Positions 41,840-50,214 of a DNA stretch of 64,000 bases are shown here, piece after piece; position 1 is the stretch's first letter; the number at the start of each line of letters is the position of its first letter. The DNA is taken from contig JAFUPA010000055.1 of the NCBI GenBank assembly GCA_017481575.1, positions 1 to 64,000 of the forward strand, given 5' to 3'. This DNA comes from Clostridia bacterium (GTDB lineage Bacteria > Bacillota > Clostridia > Oscillospirales > Acutalibacteraceae). Made by a program: the position numbers and the translations under genes. The notes beneath the pieces were generated by a model that saw only the letters and a program-made list of their open reading frames with translations, did not search any database and was not told the origin of the DNA.

Positions 41840-43580
41840 CAAAATCACCTGCCCTCGTCTGCGATTCAAATACCTCTCGGTAAATTTCGTTTGTTTCAAT
41901 AAGCTCATCATGACTTCCGAAACCGTTGACTGTACCGTTATCAAGAACAATAATCTTGTCTGCATCTTGTACCGATGAAATTCTTTGAGCAATTATAATC
42001 TTTGTTGTATCAGGAATTTCCTCACGGAAAGCTTTTCGGATAAGTGCATCTGTTTTTGTGTCGACAGCACTTGTTGAGTCGTCAAGAATGAGAATCTGCG
42101 GCTTTTTAAGAAGCGCTCGTGCAATACAAAGACGCTGTTTCTGTCCGCCCGAAACATTCGTACCGCCACGTTCAATAAAGGTGTCATAACCGTCAGGCAT
42201 TGCAGAAATGAATTCATCTGCCTGTGCCAATTCGCAAGCGTGCTTTATCTCCTCGTCAGTTGCGTTTTTGTTACCCCAACGCAGATTCTCTTTAACTGTG
42301 CCGGAGAAAAGAACGTTTTTCTGCAGTACAACGGAAACAGCATCTCTCAATGTTGTTACGTCATAATCACGCACATCAACACCGCCGACCTTAACACTAC
42401 CTTCGGTAACGTCGTAAAGACGTGAGATAAGCTGAATGAGCGATGTTTTACTGCTGCCTGTTGCACCGATGATACCAACAGTCTCACCGGACTTGATTTC
42501 AAGATTTATGTTTTCAAGAGTTTTTCTGTCTGCCTGTGAAGAGTAAGAAAAGCTTACATTTTCAAAGCTGACATTTCCGTTTGTTACCTGCATAACGGGA
42601 TTTTCAGGGTTCTGAATTGTGCTTACTTCATCAAGAACCTCAACGATACGGTTTGCAGAAGCCGCTGACATTGAAACCATAACAAAAATCATGGTAAACA
42701 TCATAAGGCTCATAAGAACCTGCATACCATAAGTCATTACAGAAGAAAGACCGCCGACAGTAAGCTCCGTTGCTCCTGATGTGATGATAAGCTTTGAGCC
42801 GATATAACAAATAAGAAGCATAACAACATAAATTGCCATCTGTACCAAAGGACTTGCAAGCGCCATAAGCTTTTCAGCTCGTGTAAAATTATCGCAAACA
42901 TCGTCAGATGCAATTCTGAACTTTTCTTTTTCATAATCTTCACGAACAAAAGACTTAACCGCTCTTATTCCGCCTACATTTTCCTGTACAGAGTTGTTAA
43001 GTGCGTCATATTTCTTGAAAATGCTTCTGAAAAGAGGTAAAACAGTCTTCATCATCATACTTACACCGATGATAAGAAACGGAACTGCAGTAAGGAAAAT
43101 GAGTGTCAGCTTTTTACTGATTCTCATAGTCATCACAACAGAGAAAATAAGCATCATCGGGCTTCGAAGAGCTGTTCTTATTATCATCATAAATGAGTTC
43201 TGCACATTAGTCACATCTGTTGTAAGTCTTGTAACAAGACTTGATGTTGAAAACTTGTCGATGTTAGCAAATGAATAATTCTGCACCGCATAAAATAAAT
43301 CGTGGCGCAGATTTTTTGCAAAGCCGCTTGACGCTACCGCACAGAAATGACCTGACAGCGCACCGCAGATGAGTGACATAACAGCAAGAAGCACCAATAT
43401 TCCGCCGTACCTTGCAATTATTGATATTTCACATTGGTTTTCGATGTTATCAATGAGCTTTGCGGTTGTAAACGGTATCATAACCTCGATAATAACCTCA
43501 AGCGCAATAAAAAGCGGACTTAATATGGTCTGAATTTTATACTCTCTTATACACTTCGAGAGCCTTTTGATTGCGTGCAT
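41832..43580 (-). CDS. ABC exporter subunit, permease-ATPase (first of a pair)
   Basis: A 582-residue half-transporter with six membrane helices (about 15-300) and an ATPase domain showing Walker A GATGSSKTS, signature VSGGQ and Walker B ILILDDSTSAVD. Walker B ends in D-D rather than D-E, so its catalytic glutamate is replaced by aspartate. That is the mark of the degenerate ATP site of a heterodimeric exporter, the active site being provided by the downstream partner. It follows marR by 2 bp and is co-regulated with it. The ribosome binding site is AAGGAGG. Confidence 0.9.
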   Translation of the reverse strand: MHAIKRLSKCIREYKIQTILSPLFIALEVIIEVMIPFTTAKLIDNIENQCEISIIARYGGILVLLAVMSLICGALSGHFCAVASSGFAKNLRHDLFYAVQNYSFANIDKFSTSSLVTRLTTDVTNVQNSFMMIIRTALRSPMMLIFSVVMTMRISKKLTLIFLTAVPFLIIGVSMMMKTVLPLFRSIFKKYDALNNSVQENVGGIRAVKSFVREDYEKEKFRIASDDVCDNFTRAEKLMALASPLVQMAIYVVMLLICYIGSKLIITSGATELTVGGLSSVMTYGMQVLMSLMMFTMIFVMVSMSAASANRIVEVLDEVSTIQNPENPVMQVTNGNVSFENVSFSYSSQADRKTLENINLEIKSGETVGIIGATGSSKTSLIQLISRLYDVTEGSVKVGGVDVRDYDVTTLRDAVSVVLQKNVLFSGTVKENLRWGNKNATDEEIKHACELAQADEFISAMPDGYDTFIERGGTNVSGGQKQRLCIARALLKKPQILILDDSTSAVDTKTDALIRKAFREEIPDTTKIIIAQRISSVQDADKIIVLDNGTVNGFGSHDELIETNEIYREVFESQTRAGDFDD

Positions 43581-43582
43581 TC

Positions 43583-44038
43583 TTATTCCTCCTTATCATT
43601 TTCAAGATTATTTTTCATTCTTTTTATATATTCGTTCAAAGTACTTTTTTCTTCTTCGGTAAAGCCTTTGGTAAGTGTTTTTTCAAGAAGCCGCTGGTCT
43701 TTTTCAAAAAGTACGGATAACTCTTCCGCTTTAGCTGTAAGTACAAGTTTTTTCAGTCTTGCATCGTGTGACACTTTTTGCCTTGCCACAAGACCCTTTT
43801 GCTCCATCAAATCAATAACCTTTGATGCTGTTGAACGGGTAACATCAAAAGCCTTTTCTATATCCTTTTGAAAAACATCTTTTTCTCTGTTGCAAGAAAG
43901 ATATGCAATTATCCAACCGTGAGTTCCCGTAACCGAATCAATCATTTTTTTATTCGGACTGTTTTCAATAAAACGGTGAATCCTATGGGATAACGAACGA
44001 AGCTCGGCACTAATCATTTTTTCACTGTTGTTTTTCAA
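43583..44038 (-). CDS. MarR-family transcriptional regulator
   Basis: A 151-residue winged-helix regulator with KDVFQKDIEKAFDVTRSTASKVIDLMEQKGLVARQKVSHDARLKKLVLT, the standard recognition helix and wing. It is the first gene of an operon with two ABC exporter subunits and most likely represses it until a toxic ligand binds. The TTG at 44038 is preferred because GGAGGT lies 6 bp upstream; a GTG at 44044 overlaps that site, and ATG further in is another choice. The promoter matches consensus perfectly. Confidence 0.88.
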   Translation of the reverse strand: MKNNSEKMISAELRSLSHRIHRFIENSPNKKMIDSVTGTHGWIIAYLSCNREKDVFQKDIEKAFDVTRSTASKVIDLMEQKGLVARQKVSHDARLKKLVLTAKAEELSVLFEKDQRLLEKTLTKGFTEEEKSTLNEYIKRMKNNLENDKEE

Positions 44039-44072
44039 AAACACACCTCCTCAAAATAGTTCGATATTCAAC

Positions 44073-44101
44073 ATTATAATTAAAGCATCTTTTTATGTCA
44101 A
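44073..44101 (-). promoter_or_regulatory. Perfect-consensus promoter of the marR-ABC operon
   Basis: TTGACA and TATAAT on the minus strand with a 17-bp spacer. Just downstream, 44059-44072 (GTTCGATATTCAAC) is a loose inverted repeat that may be the MarR operator. Such a strong promoter makes sense if it is normally repressed. Confidence 0.85.
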
Positions 44102-44234
44102 TGCTTTTGAATAATTTTGAAGTGAACAATTTGTAAACTTTGTACAAATATAGGAATTACGTTCATTTATTGGGGTCTAATTTTAAAAAACTTTATGCTT
44201 TTGTCATAAAAGGTTAACGATTTTTTAAAATCTA

Positions 44235-44263
44235 TTGCAAAAAAAAATCAAATGTTGTATAAT
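44235..44263 (+). promoter_or_regulatory. Promoter of the secreted Asp/Thr-rich protein gene
   Basis: TTGCAA and TATAAT with a 17-bp spacer, giving a leader of only about 20 nt. The region around the -10 (ATGTTGTATAATG) recurs at the uppP promoter. Between this and the marR promoter I see nothing else. Confidence 0.7.
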
Positions 44264-44290
44264 GGCAAAAAAACTGAAAGGTTGTTGATT

Positions 44291-45322
44291 ATGAGTAAGA
44301 AAGAAAAGAAGGTTAAGGAAAAGAAAGAAAAAGTAACAACTCCTGAAAAGGAAGCACAGAAGAGCTTAATTATCAAGTGTGTATCAGCTATTCTCTGTGT
44401 AGTTATAGTTTGTATCAGTCTTAATTCAGCATTCGGTAAGATTGCTGAAGCTGTTAAGGCTTCTGAATCTGTACTTCCCGTAGCAGGCGTTGTTTCAGGC
44501 GGTTCTGTTTCTGCTGACAACGATGCAACTACAGATGACACTGTACCGTCAGACGACACAGTTGCAGGCGACGACACAGCAACAGATGTTCCCGCTGACG
44601 ACACAGCAACTCCTGATGCTACAGAGCCCGCAGGCGATACAGGTGCAACTCAGGCTCCCGCAGGTAACACAGATTCAAGTGCATCCAAGGCTCCCCAGAC
44701 CAAGGCTGAAGTTGTAGCATATTTCAACACAGCAGTTAACAAGGTTAAGACAAATGCAAAGGCAGTTGAGCAGAAGAGTGTTACAAACTACCTTGCAAGC
44801 GCAACAACAATCACAAGCGGTATCAAGAGTATTTACAATATGCTCGGTGGTGACGATTGGCTTGATAAGATGCTCAAGGATAACAGCCAGGGTGCCGCTA
44901 CATACACAGGTGCAGACATCAAAGCAAAGTTCCCTGTTGAGGGTGAATCATATGCAAGTAAGCTTACAGCAAATGACGTTTCATCTGCAACTTGCACAGA
45001 AAAGAACGGTGTTTATACAATCAAGGTTACAACAGTAGCAGACGGTAAGTCTTCAACTGTTAAGCATGGTGAAGGTCACGCTCCCAAGGCATTCAACGTT
45101 ATCCTTCCGGGCGTAGTTAATGACAACATCCCCGGTATCGCAACAAGCCTTGTAGGTACTGCATCAATGAACTATCCTGCATCAACAGCTACAATTACAG
45201 TTGATGCTAAAACAGGTAACGTTCTTACAGCAGAATACGACCTTAAGTGGACAATCAACTTTGACAAGATGGGAATCATTCTTCCGTTCGGCACAAAGTC
45301 AATCTACACAATCAAGTGGTAA
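44291..45322 (+). CDS. Membrane-anchored extracellular protein with an Asp/Thr/Ala-rich linker
   Basis: A 343-residue protein not recognised as a named family. A lysine-rich cytoplasmic start (about 1-25) leads to one signal-anchor helix (about 27-47). A flexible linker of about 70 residues rich in Asp, Thr, Ala and Pro follows (repeats of the type DDTVPSDDT, DDTATPD), then a globular domain of about 190 residues that ends in LKWTINFDKMGIILPFGTKSIYTIKW. The end domain has no cysteine-based catalytic motif and may be a binding or lipocalin-like beta domain. It has its own promoter and terminator and well-biased codons, suggesting abundant expression. Confidence 0.7.
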   Translation: MSKKEKKVKEKKEKVTTPEKEAQKSLIIKCVSAILCVVIVCISLNSAFGKIAEAVKASESVLPVAGVVSGGSVSADNDATTDDTVPSDDTVAGDDTATDVPADDTATPDATEPAGDTGATQAPAGNTDSSASKAPQTKAEVVAYFNTAVNKVKTNAKAVEQKSVTNYLASATTITSGIKSIYNMLGGDDWLDKMLKDNSQGAATYTGADIKAKFPVEGESYASKLTANDVSSATCTEKNGVYTIKVTTVADGKSSTVKHGEGHAPKAFNVILPGVVNDNIPGIATSLVGTASMNYPASTATITVDAKTGNVLTAEYDLKWTINFDKMGIILPFGTKSIYTIKW

Positions 45323-45338
45323 GCATTTTAATAGTTTT

Positions 45339-45370
45339 AAGACCGACAGAAATGTCGGTCTTATTTTTAT
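45339..45370 (+). terminator. Terminator of the secreted protein gene
   Basis: AAGACCGACA-GAAA-TGTCGGTCTT forms a perfect 10-bp stem with a GAAA loop followed by ATTTTTATT. The end of its T run is also the -35 region of the next promoter. Confidence 0.9.
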
Positions 45371-45398
45371 TGAAATCAAAAGAGAGATGTTGTATAAT
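45370..45398 (+). promoter_or_regulatory. Promoter of uppP
   Basis: TTGAAA and TATAAT are 17 bp apart, directly abutting the preceding terminator. Confidence 0.7.
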
Positions 45399-45442
45399 GC
45401 TTTGTAACAGCATATAAATATACAATGTCTGGAGGTCCTAAA

Positions 45443-46288
45443 ATGTATATTATTGAAGTTTTGAAATCTATACTCTTCGGTATTGTTGAAGGTATTACCG
45501 AATGGTTACCCATAAGCAGTACGGGACATATGATTTTGCTTGAGCAAATCTGCTCTTTTAAAAGTGTTTCTCCCGAGTTTTTTGAGATGTTCCTTGTTGT
45601 TATTCAGCTCGGTGCAATTTTTGCGGTTATAGTTATGTTCTGGAACAAGCTCTGGCCGTTTAAAACAATCACCACCCAAGAAGGTAAGAAAGATATTAAA
45701 CTCCGTATGGCTAGCATCAACCTCTGGCTTAAGGTACTTGTAGGTTCTATCCCCGCAGGTGTGCTTGGTCTTATTTTTGATGATTTGCTCGACAAATATC
45801 TCTACAACCATATCACGGTTGCTATTACTTTGATTGTTTACGGCGTGCTGTTCATCGTGATTGAACACGTAAACAAAAAAAGAAAGCCGAGAGTAAAAAA
45901 ACTTACAGAGCTTTCTTATAAAGACGCTTTTCTTATAGGTCTTTTTCAGGCTCTTTCATTAATTCCCGGAACATCACGTTCGGGCTCAACAATCCTCGGC
46001 GGTATCACAATCGGCACATCAAGAAGAGTTGCTTCCGAATTCACCTTCTTCCTTGCAGTTCCTGCAATGCTCGGTGCGTCATTTCTAAAAATTCTTAAAT
46101 TTGGTTTTGCCTTTTCCGCTATGGAATTTGTTATTCTAATAAACGGTATGATTACAGCCTTTACCGTTTCACTTCTCGTAATCAAATTCTTAATGGACTT
46201 TATCAAAAAGCACAATTTCAATATTTTCGGAATTTACAGAATTATACTCGGTGCCATTGTGCTGATATCTTTCATTGTTTCAAGGTGA
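45443..46288 (+). CDS. uppP: Undecaprenyl-diphosphatase (bacitracin-resistance type)
   Basis: A 281-residue polytopic membrane enzyme that dephosphorylates undecaprenyl pyrophosphate to recycle the lipid carrier for peptidoglycan and capsule. It has the two signature motifs EGITEWLPISSTGH near the N-terminus and PGTSRSGSTI near residue 175. The start at 45443 has TGGAGGTCC 6 bp upstream. It is followed 6 bp later by a tyrosine-phosphatase gene, so the two are co-transcribed. Confidence 0.95.
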   Translation: MYIIEVLKSILFGIVEGITEWLPISSTGHMILLEQICSFKSVSPEFFEMFLVVIQLGAIFAVIVMFWNKLWPFKTITTQEGKKDIKLRMASINLWLKVLVGSIPAGVLGLIFDDLLDKYLYNHITVAITLIVYGVLFIVIEHVNKKRKPRVKKLTELSYKDAFLIGLFQALSLIPGTSRSGSTILGGITIGTSRRVASEFTFFLAVPAMLGASFLKILKFGFAFSAMEFVILINGMITAFTVSLLVIKFLMDFIKKHNFNIFGIYRIILGAIVLISFIVSR

Positions 46289-46294
46289 GTATAA

Positions 46295-47002
46295 ATGAAT
46301 ACACAAAGACGATATATTTTTAAAAATATTCTCAACTGCCGTGATATAGGCGGCTACCCTACCCCGCACGGTGTAACCAAATTCGGTCGTTTTCTGCGTT
46401 GCGGAATTGTCAACACACCCGAGGATTGGGAAATTGATGAATTAAACAAGCTGAACATCGGAACTTCGATTGATTTGCGAGGTGCTTATGAGGCCAACGA
46501 AACACCGTTATCACTGGAAAGGCTTGACGGTGCAGAAATCTATAATCTGCCTTTGTACGAATTCAATGTTGCAACCAAGGAAGGTATGGATTTGCCGCTT
46601 GCACAGATCTATGAAGGCATTGTTGACAACAACAAAAAAAGCATTGCAAAAGTGCTGAACACCATTGCAGATGCTAAAGACGGAATTGTAATTTATAACT
46701 GTTTCTTCGGAAAAGACAGAACAGGTATTCTGACTATGCTTTTGCTAAGCATTGCAGGAGTTTCAAAGGAAGATATTATAGCTGACTACCAGCAGACTTA
46801 CACCTATATTAAACCTTATATTCAAACACACTCCGACGTTTTGTGGGACACTAACAGCGAAAAGCATTATTCCTTACCCGAGACAATGGAAGAGGTTGTG
46901 GACAATATAGTGAAAAAATACGGTTCAGTTATTGATTATATAAAATCTGCCGGTGTGAGTGATGTCTCAATTGAGAAAATCAGAAAAAGACTTTGTGAAT
47001 AA
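46295..47002 (+). CDS. Tyrosine/serine phosphatase of the DSP-like (Y_phosphatase3) family
   Basis: A 235-residue protein with FKNILNCRDIGGYPTPHG and FGRFLRCGIVNTPEDW near the N-terminus and the catalytic P-loop CFFGKDRTG (C-x5-R), then a helical C-terminal part. The family acts on phosphotyrosine, phosphoserine or phosphoinositides. The residue before the catalytic cysteine is Asn rather than the usual His. It is downstream of uppP and ends at a strong terminator. A link to the BY-kinases of the capsule block is possible but unproven. Confidence 0.85.
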   Translation: MNTQRRYIFKNILNCRDIGGYPTPHGVTKFGRFLRCGIVNTPEDWEIDELNKLNIGTSIDLRGAYEANETPLSLERLDGAEIYNLPLYEFNVATKEGMDLPLAQIYEGIVDNNKKSIAKVLNTIADAKDGIVIYNCFFGKDRTGILTMLLLSIAGVSKEDIIADYQQTYTYIKPYIQTHSDVLWDTNSEKHYSLPETMEEVVDNIVKKYGSVIDYIKSAGVSDVSIEKIRKRLCE

Positions 47003-47008
47003 TAATGG

Positions 47009-47042
47009 AAACGGTGCGGTTGAATCAACCGCACCGTTTTTT
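47009..47042 (+). terminator. Terminator of the uppP-phosphatase unit
   Basis: AAACGGTGCGGTT and AACCGCACCGTTT form a 13-bp stem followed by T. Its far edge touches the stop codon of the convergent membrane-protein gene, which it may also serve. Confidence 0.88.
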
Positions 47043-47460
47043 AATAAAGCACTTTTGAAAGAATAAAGCAAGTCCAGAGAGCAACTACAAAAAATCCTTC
47101 TGCAGGAATTGCAAGCTTTGTGTAGGGGCATTTCCAGCCTTTATCAACACAGAGGAAAATTGTTCGGGTTACAAATACCGTTGTTGCAAAGAAAAGACCG
47201 CCAACCAACGAGTAAACAGGAGTGCCGAGTGCAAGTGTCAGATACAGAAGAAATGCACCTAAAGCAAACGATATGCCTCCATAATAAACTCTGATTTCCG
47301 TTTTGCCTGCGTTATCTACCGGTTTTATGGAAAAAGACTCCGCATTCTTTATCGGACTTATAATAAATACAATTGCCATACCGAAGAAATAACCGATAAG
47401 GCAAATTACTGCCACGCTCGCAGGAATATTAACCCAAAAAACTTCTTTTAAAAACTCCAT
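47041..47460 (-). CDS. Four-helix membrane protein, DUF4345-like
   Basis: A 139-residue protein with four predicted membrane helices and one conserved-looking stretch, EIRVYYGGISFALGAFLLYLTL, which resembles the DUF4345 family (short membrane proteins with an R-x-x-YGG motif). The function is unknown. It follows the glycoside hydrolase gene by 9 bp in the same direction and is probably co-transcribed with it. Confidence 0.6.
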   Translation of the reverse strand: MEFLKEVFWVNIPASVAVICLIGYFFGMAIVFIISPIKNAESFSIKPVDNAGKTEIRVYYGGISFALGAFLLYLTLALGTPVYSLVGGLFFATTVFVTRTIFLCVDKGWKCPYTKLAIPAEGFFVVALWTCFILSKVLY

Positions 47461-47469
47461 AAGTTCTCC

Positions 47470-49419
47470 TTATTCAATTGAAATCATCTGGTGAATATTG
47501 ACCTCGGGTACAATGAAGGAAACTTTACCGTCCGCATAATCAAAAGCAATCTCTTCAAGCTGCGGAACAAGCATTACCTTTGAAGGCTTATCACACTTTA
47601 CACTTACTTTGATATTGCAAAGCGGAACAACGTCTTCAATAACCTCGGTGTTTTCGCCTCGGTTTGTGGTGTGAGCAAAGAGCAAATGAACGATTTTTCT
47701 CTCTCCCTGTTGCATAAGCGTTGCGACACCCCTGTCAGGCATTGCAGCTTCAATCGAAAGCTCATCGCCCACAAGACGGTTAATGATATAATTAACCATT
47801 TCTTTCTGGTGGAAATCACCGTATTTGCCGTAGCCTGCAAAGATATCCCAACCGATATAGGCAATATTACCTTTTATAACCGCTGTAGGATATGTATAGC
47901 TCGGGTCGTTTGGTGCGTGCTGATGAGAACAGAAACGGTCAGGAGTTCTGTTGAAATAAGGATTCTGACCGTAGGCAATAATCTCGGCATCAATATTTTC
48001 AAAAAGATGTGACGGTGTACGCATAAGGTATTCCGTCTTGCCGTTTACCACTTCAAACTCGGGAATATAATAATTCGGTCTGAATTCATTTAACCCTGCG
48101 TACTTAACGCCTGTATCAACACAGAAATTATTATTCTCGTCAAGACCTGAAACACCTGAAAGAATCAGCTTGCCTCCGTTGGCAAGGAACACCTCAACCT
48201 TGGATTTGAGGTTAGCATCAAATCTCCATGAATCCGGAAGAATAAGCAGTTTGTACTTATTGAAGTCTTCTTCAAGGTCAATGAAATTATAAAGACGGTG
48301 TATTTCAAAAAGGATTCTGTTTGCACCGATATCGGGCTTTACGCTGTCACTATGCCAGGCACCGCCCATAACCTCAGTAGAAAGAACAGCAATATCTGCA
48401 ATTGCTTTTGCGCCCTTGCACCAAGGCTCTTTCTTTTCTACCTCAGAATAAGCTGCACCGATAAGTCGGAATGTTGCTTCGTTTAACTGTCCGTTCGGGT
48501 GCATCTGGTCACCCACAGAACTGCCGCCGCCGACTGCAAGAGAAAGTGCCGCCTCGTATCTTAAAGCGTTAGGGTGCTTGAATCCACCGAATTCGCCCCA
48601 GGACTTGTGGAATTTACCTGTCATTCCGAGGTAATCTTCACGCAAGGTTCTTGCATAAGAAGCAGACATCGGGAAATGGTCATAGCTCCAACCGCCCGTC
48701 GGGAGACTTTCGAGTTCAAGGTGGTGCATAGTGTCAACAAGATCTCTTCTGCCCTTTGAGAGGTGACCCGAATTTTGGAAAACAAGCGTTGTGTCGCTGT
48801 ACTTTCTTACAGCCTTTTCAACCTCGTCAAGATAATGTCTGTAAACCTTTTTACCGAAGGTTTTAACATCATCGTCATTGAGGTAGCTCAAGCCGAGTTT
48901 TGCCATATCTTTACGGCATTTTGAGCAATAGCACATTCTTTCGCCGACAATGTCAAGGAAAATTTCGCAAGGGTTGTAAACCTGCATAACCTCTTCAATC
49001 TCTGCAATGAGCTTATCAAGATAACCCGTATTAAAGCACATCACATGGTATCTTGCATGAAAAAAGTCACCACATTGGTTTGTGTCATCCTTATTTCTGT
49101 GTAACCATTCGGGATGCTCGATTGCATCCTTTTCATCATAGCCTGCAGAAATATAAACAGGAGCCTTTACTCCTATTTCTTCGCAAGCATCAAGCTGTGC
49201 TTTTAGCAAATCGAACTTTAATGTCGGGTGCATTTCATTTACCTTTGACGGGTGAAATGAATAACCATGGTGGCATTTTGAGAAAACTGTGATGGAATCG
49301 ACATGACCGAGCTTTATAATCCTCTGCCACTCCTCCTTATCAAAAGCCGCACCTACATCAGGAATTGCAGGTGAAGTGTGGAAATCGAGATGAACCTGTC
49401 TGAATCTGAAATCTTTCAT
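47470..49419 (-). CDS. Putative glycoside hydrolase of the GHL6/GH42-like superfamily
   Basis: A 649-residue cytoplasmic protein. The N-terminal part is a (beta/alpha)8-type barrel starting QVHLDFHTSPAIPDVG, with FLDIVGERMCYCSKCRKDM and SWGEFGGFKHPNALRYEAALSLAVGGGSSVGDQMHPNG. A middle Rossmann-like domain (about 380-450, LLILPDSWRFDANLKSKVEVFLANGGKLILSG) matches the trimerisation domain of family 42 beta-galactosidases. The cysteine pair CYCSKC suggests a bound metal. The layout fits the hypothetical glycosyl hydrolase 6 or fucosidase-like group; the substrate is unknown. It has an AAGGAGG site and is followed by a small membrane protein gene. Confidence 0.7.
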   Translation of the reverse strand: MKDFRFRQVHLDFHTSPAIPDVGAAFDKEEWQRIIKLGHVDSITVFSKCHHGYSFHPSKVNEMHPTLKFDLLKAQLDACEEIGVKAPVYISAGYDEKDAIEHPEWLHRNKDDTNQCGDFFHARYHVMCFNTGYLDKLIAEIEEVMQVYNPCEIFLDIVGERMCYCSKCRKDMAKLGLSYLNDDDVKTFGKKVYRHYLDEVEKAVRKYSDTTLVFQNSGHLSKGRRDLVDTMHHLELESLPTGGWSYDHFPMSASYARTLREDYLGMTGKFHKSWGEFGGFKHPNALRYEAALSLAVGGGSSVGDQMHPNGQLNEATFRLIGAAYSEVEKKEPWCKGAKAIADIAVLSTEVMGGAWHSDSVKPDIGANRILFEIHRLYNFIDLEEDFNKYKLLILPDSWRFDANLKSKVEVFLANGGKLILSGVSGLDENNNFCVDTGVKYAGLNEFRPNYYIPEFEVVNGKTEYLMRTPSHLFENIDAEIIAYGQNPYFNRTPDRFCSHQHAPNDPSYTYPTAVIKGNIAYIGWDIFAGYGKYGDFHQKEMVNYIINRLVGDELSIEAAMPDRGVATLMQQGERKIVHLLFAHTTNRGENTEVIEDVVPLCNIKVSVKCDKPSKVMLVPQLEEIAFDYADGKVSFIVPEVNIHQMISIE

Positions 49420-49534
49420 AATATCCTCCTTAAATGGAATAATATTATGATAATATAAAATATTTTTGTTTTCAATCTTTTTTTCTTTGAAAATTTATGT
49501 ATAATATAATTATCACTCAAAAGGAGAGAAATTT

Positions 49535-50146
49535 ATGAACAATAATGCAATGTTTAAAATCGGATATGGTCTTTATGTTATTACTGCAAACGTTAACGGC
49601 TACGATAACGGTTGTATAGTGAACACCGTTATTCAGGTTACAAGCAGTCCTAACAGAATCAGCGTGACAATTAACAAAGATAATAAAACACACGATATGA
49701 TTAAAGATTCAGGAAAATTTAATGTTTCTATGCTTTCGGAAAACGCTACTTTTGACATTTTCAAGCACTTCGGTTTTCAAAGCGGAAAAACAATAAATAA
49801 ATTCAACAATTTCTCTGATTATAAAAGAAGTGCTAACAACATAACTTATTTAACAACCGGCACATGTGCATTTTTGAGTGCAACTGTTTACTCCTGCGTT
49901 GACCTCGGTACACACACAATGTTTATTGCAAATGTTGTCGACGGCGAAGTTTTATCAAATGACGAGCCTGTAACATACAGCTATTACCACGCTAACATCA
50001 AGCCAAAGCCACAGACGGTTGAGGTTAAATCGGAAAGTGCTTACAGATGCAAAATTTGCGGTTATATACATGAAGGCGACCTCCCGGACGATTTCATCTG
50101 TCCCCTTTGCAAGCACGGAGCTTCAGATTTTGAAAAAATAAAATAA
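49535..50146 (+). CDS. Flavin reductase-like protein with a C-terminal rubredoxin domain
   Basis: A 203-residue protein joining an FMN-binding flavin-reductase-like domain (about 1-155: GLYVITANVNGYDNGCIVNTVIQVTSSPNRISV) to a short rubredoxin domain near the C-terminus (YRCKICGYIHEGDLPDDFICPLCKHG) with two C-x2-C pairs for iron. This is the arrangement of high-molecular-weight rubredoxin (Hrb), which in acetogenic Clostridia passes electrons from NAD(P)H toward oxygen- or NO-reducing flavodiiron proteins. No flavodiiron gene is nearby. It probably serves oxidative stress defence. Confidence 0.88.
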   Translation: MNNNAMFKIGYGLYVITANVNGYDNGCIVNTVIQVTSSPNRISVTINKDNKTHDMIKDSGKFNVSMLSENATFDIFKHFGFQSGKTINKFNNFSDYKRSANNITYLTTGTCAFLSATVYSCVDLGTHTMFIANVVDGEVLSNDEPVTYSYYHANIKPKPQTVEVKSESAYRCKICGYIHEGDLPDDFICPLCKHGASDFEKIK

Positions 50147-50162
50147 CTTAATAACGGACTAA

Positions 50163-50214
50163 AAGCGGCATTAACCCCGTATAAATTATTGAACGGAGGG
50201 GTAAAATGCCGCTT
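50163..50214 (+). promoter_or_regulatory. Hairpin covering the ribosome binding site and start codon of the Na/Pi gene
   Basis: AAGCGGCATT (50163-50172) pairs with AATGCCGCTT (50205-50214), which contains the ATG. CCCC (50175-50178) can pair with GGGG (50198-50201), which is part of the ribosome binding site. In this fold translation would be blocked. It may also act as the terminator of the upstream flavin protein gene, since T-rich sequence follows. Confidence 0.55.

Noticed and set aside
41840..41992. Longer N-terminus for the second ABC subunit
   Set aside because: These codons lie in the 3' end of the upstream ABC gene in another frame, and the ATG at 41839 has an ideal ribosome binding site.
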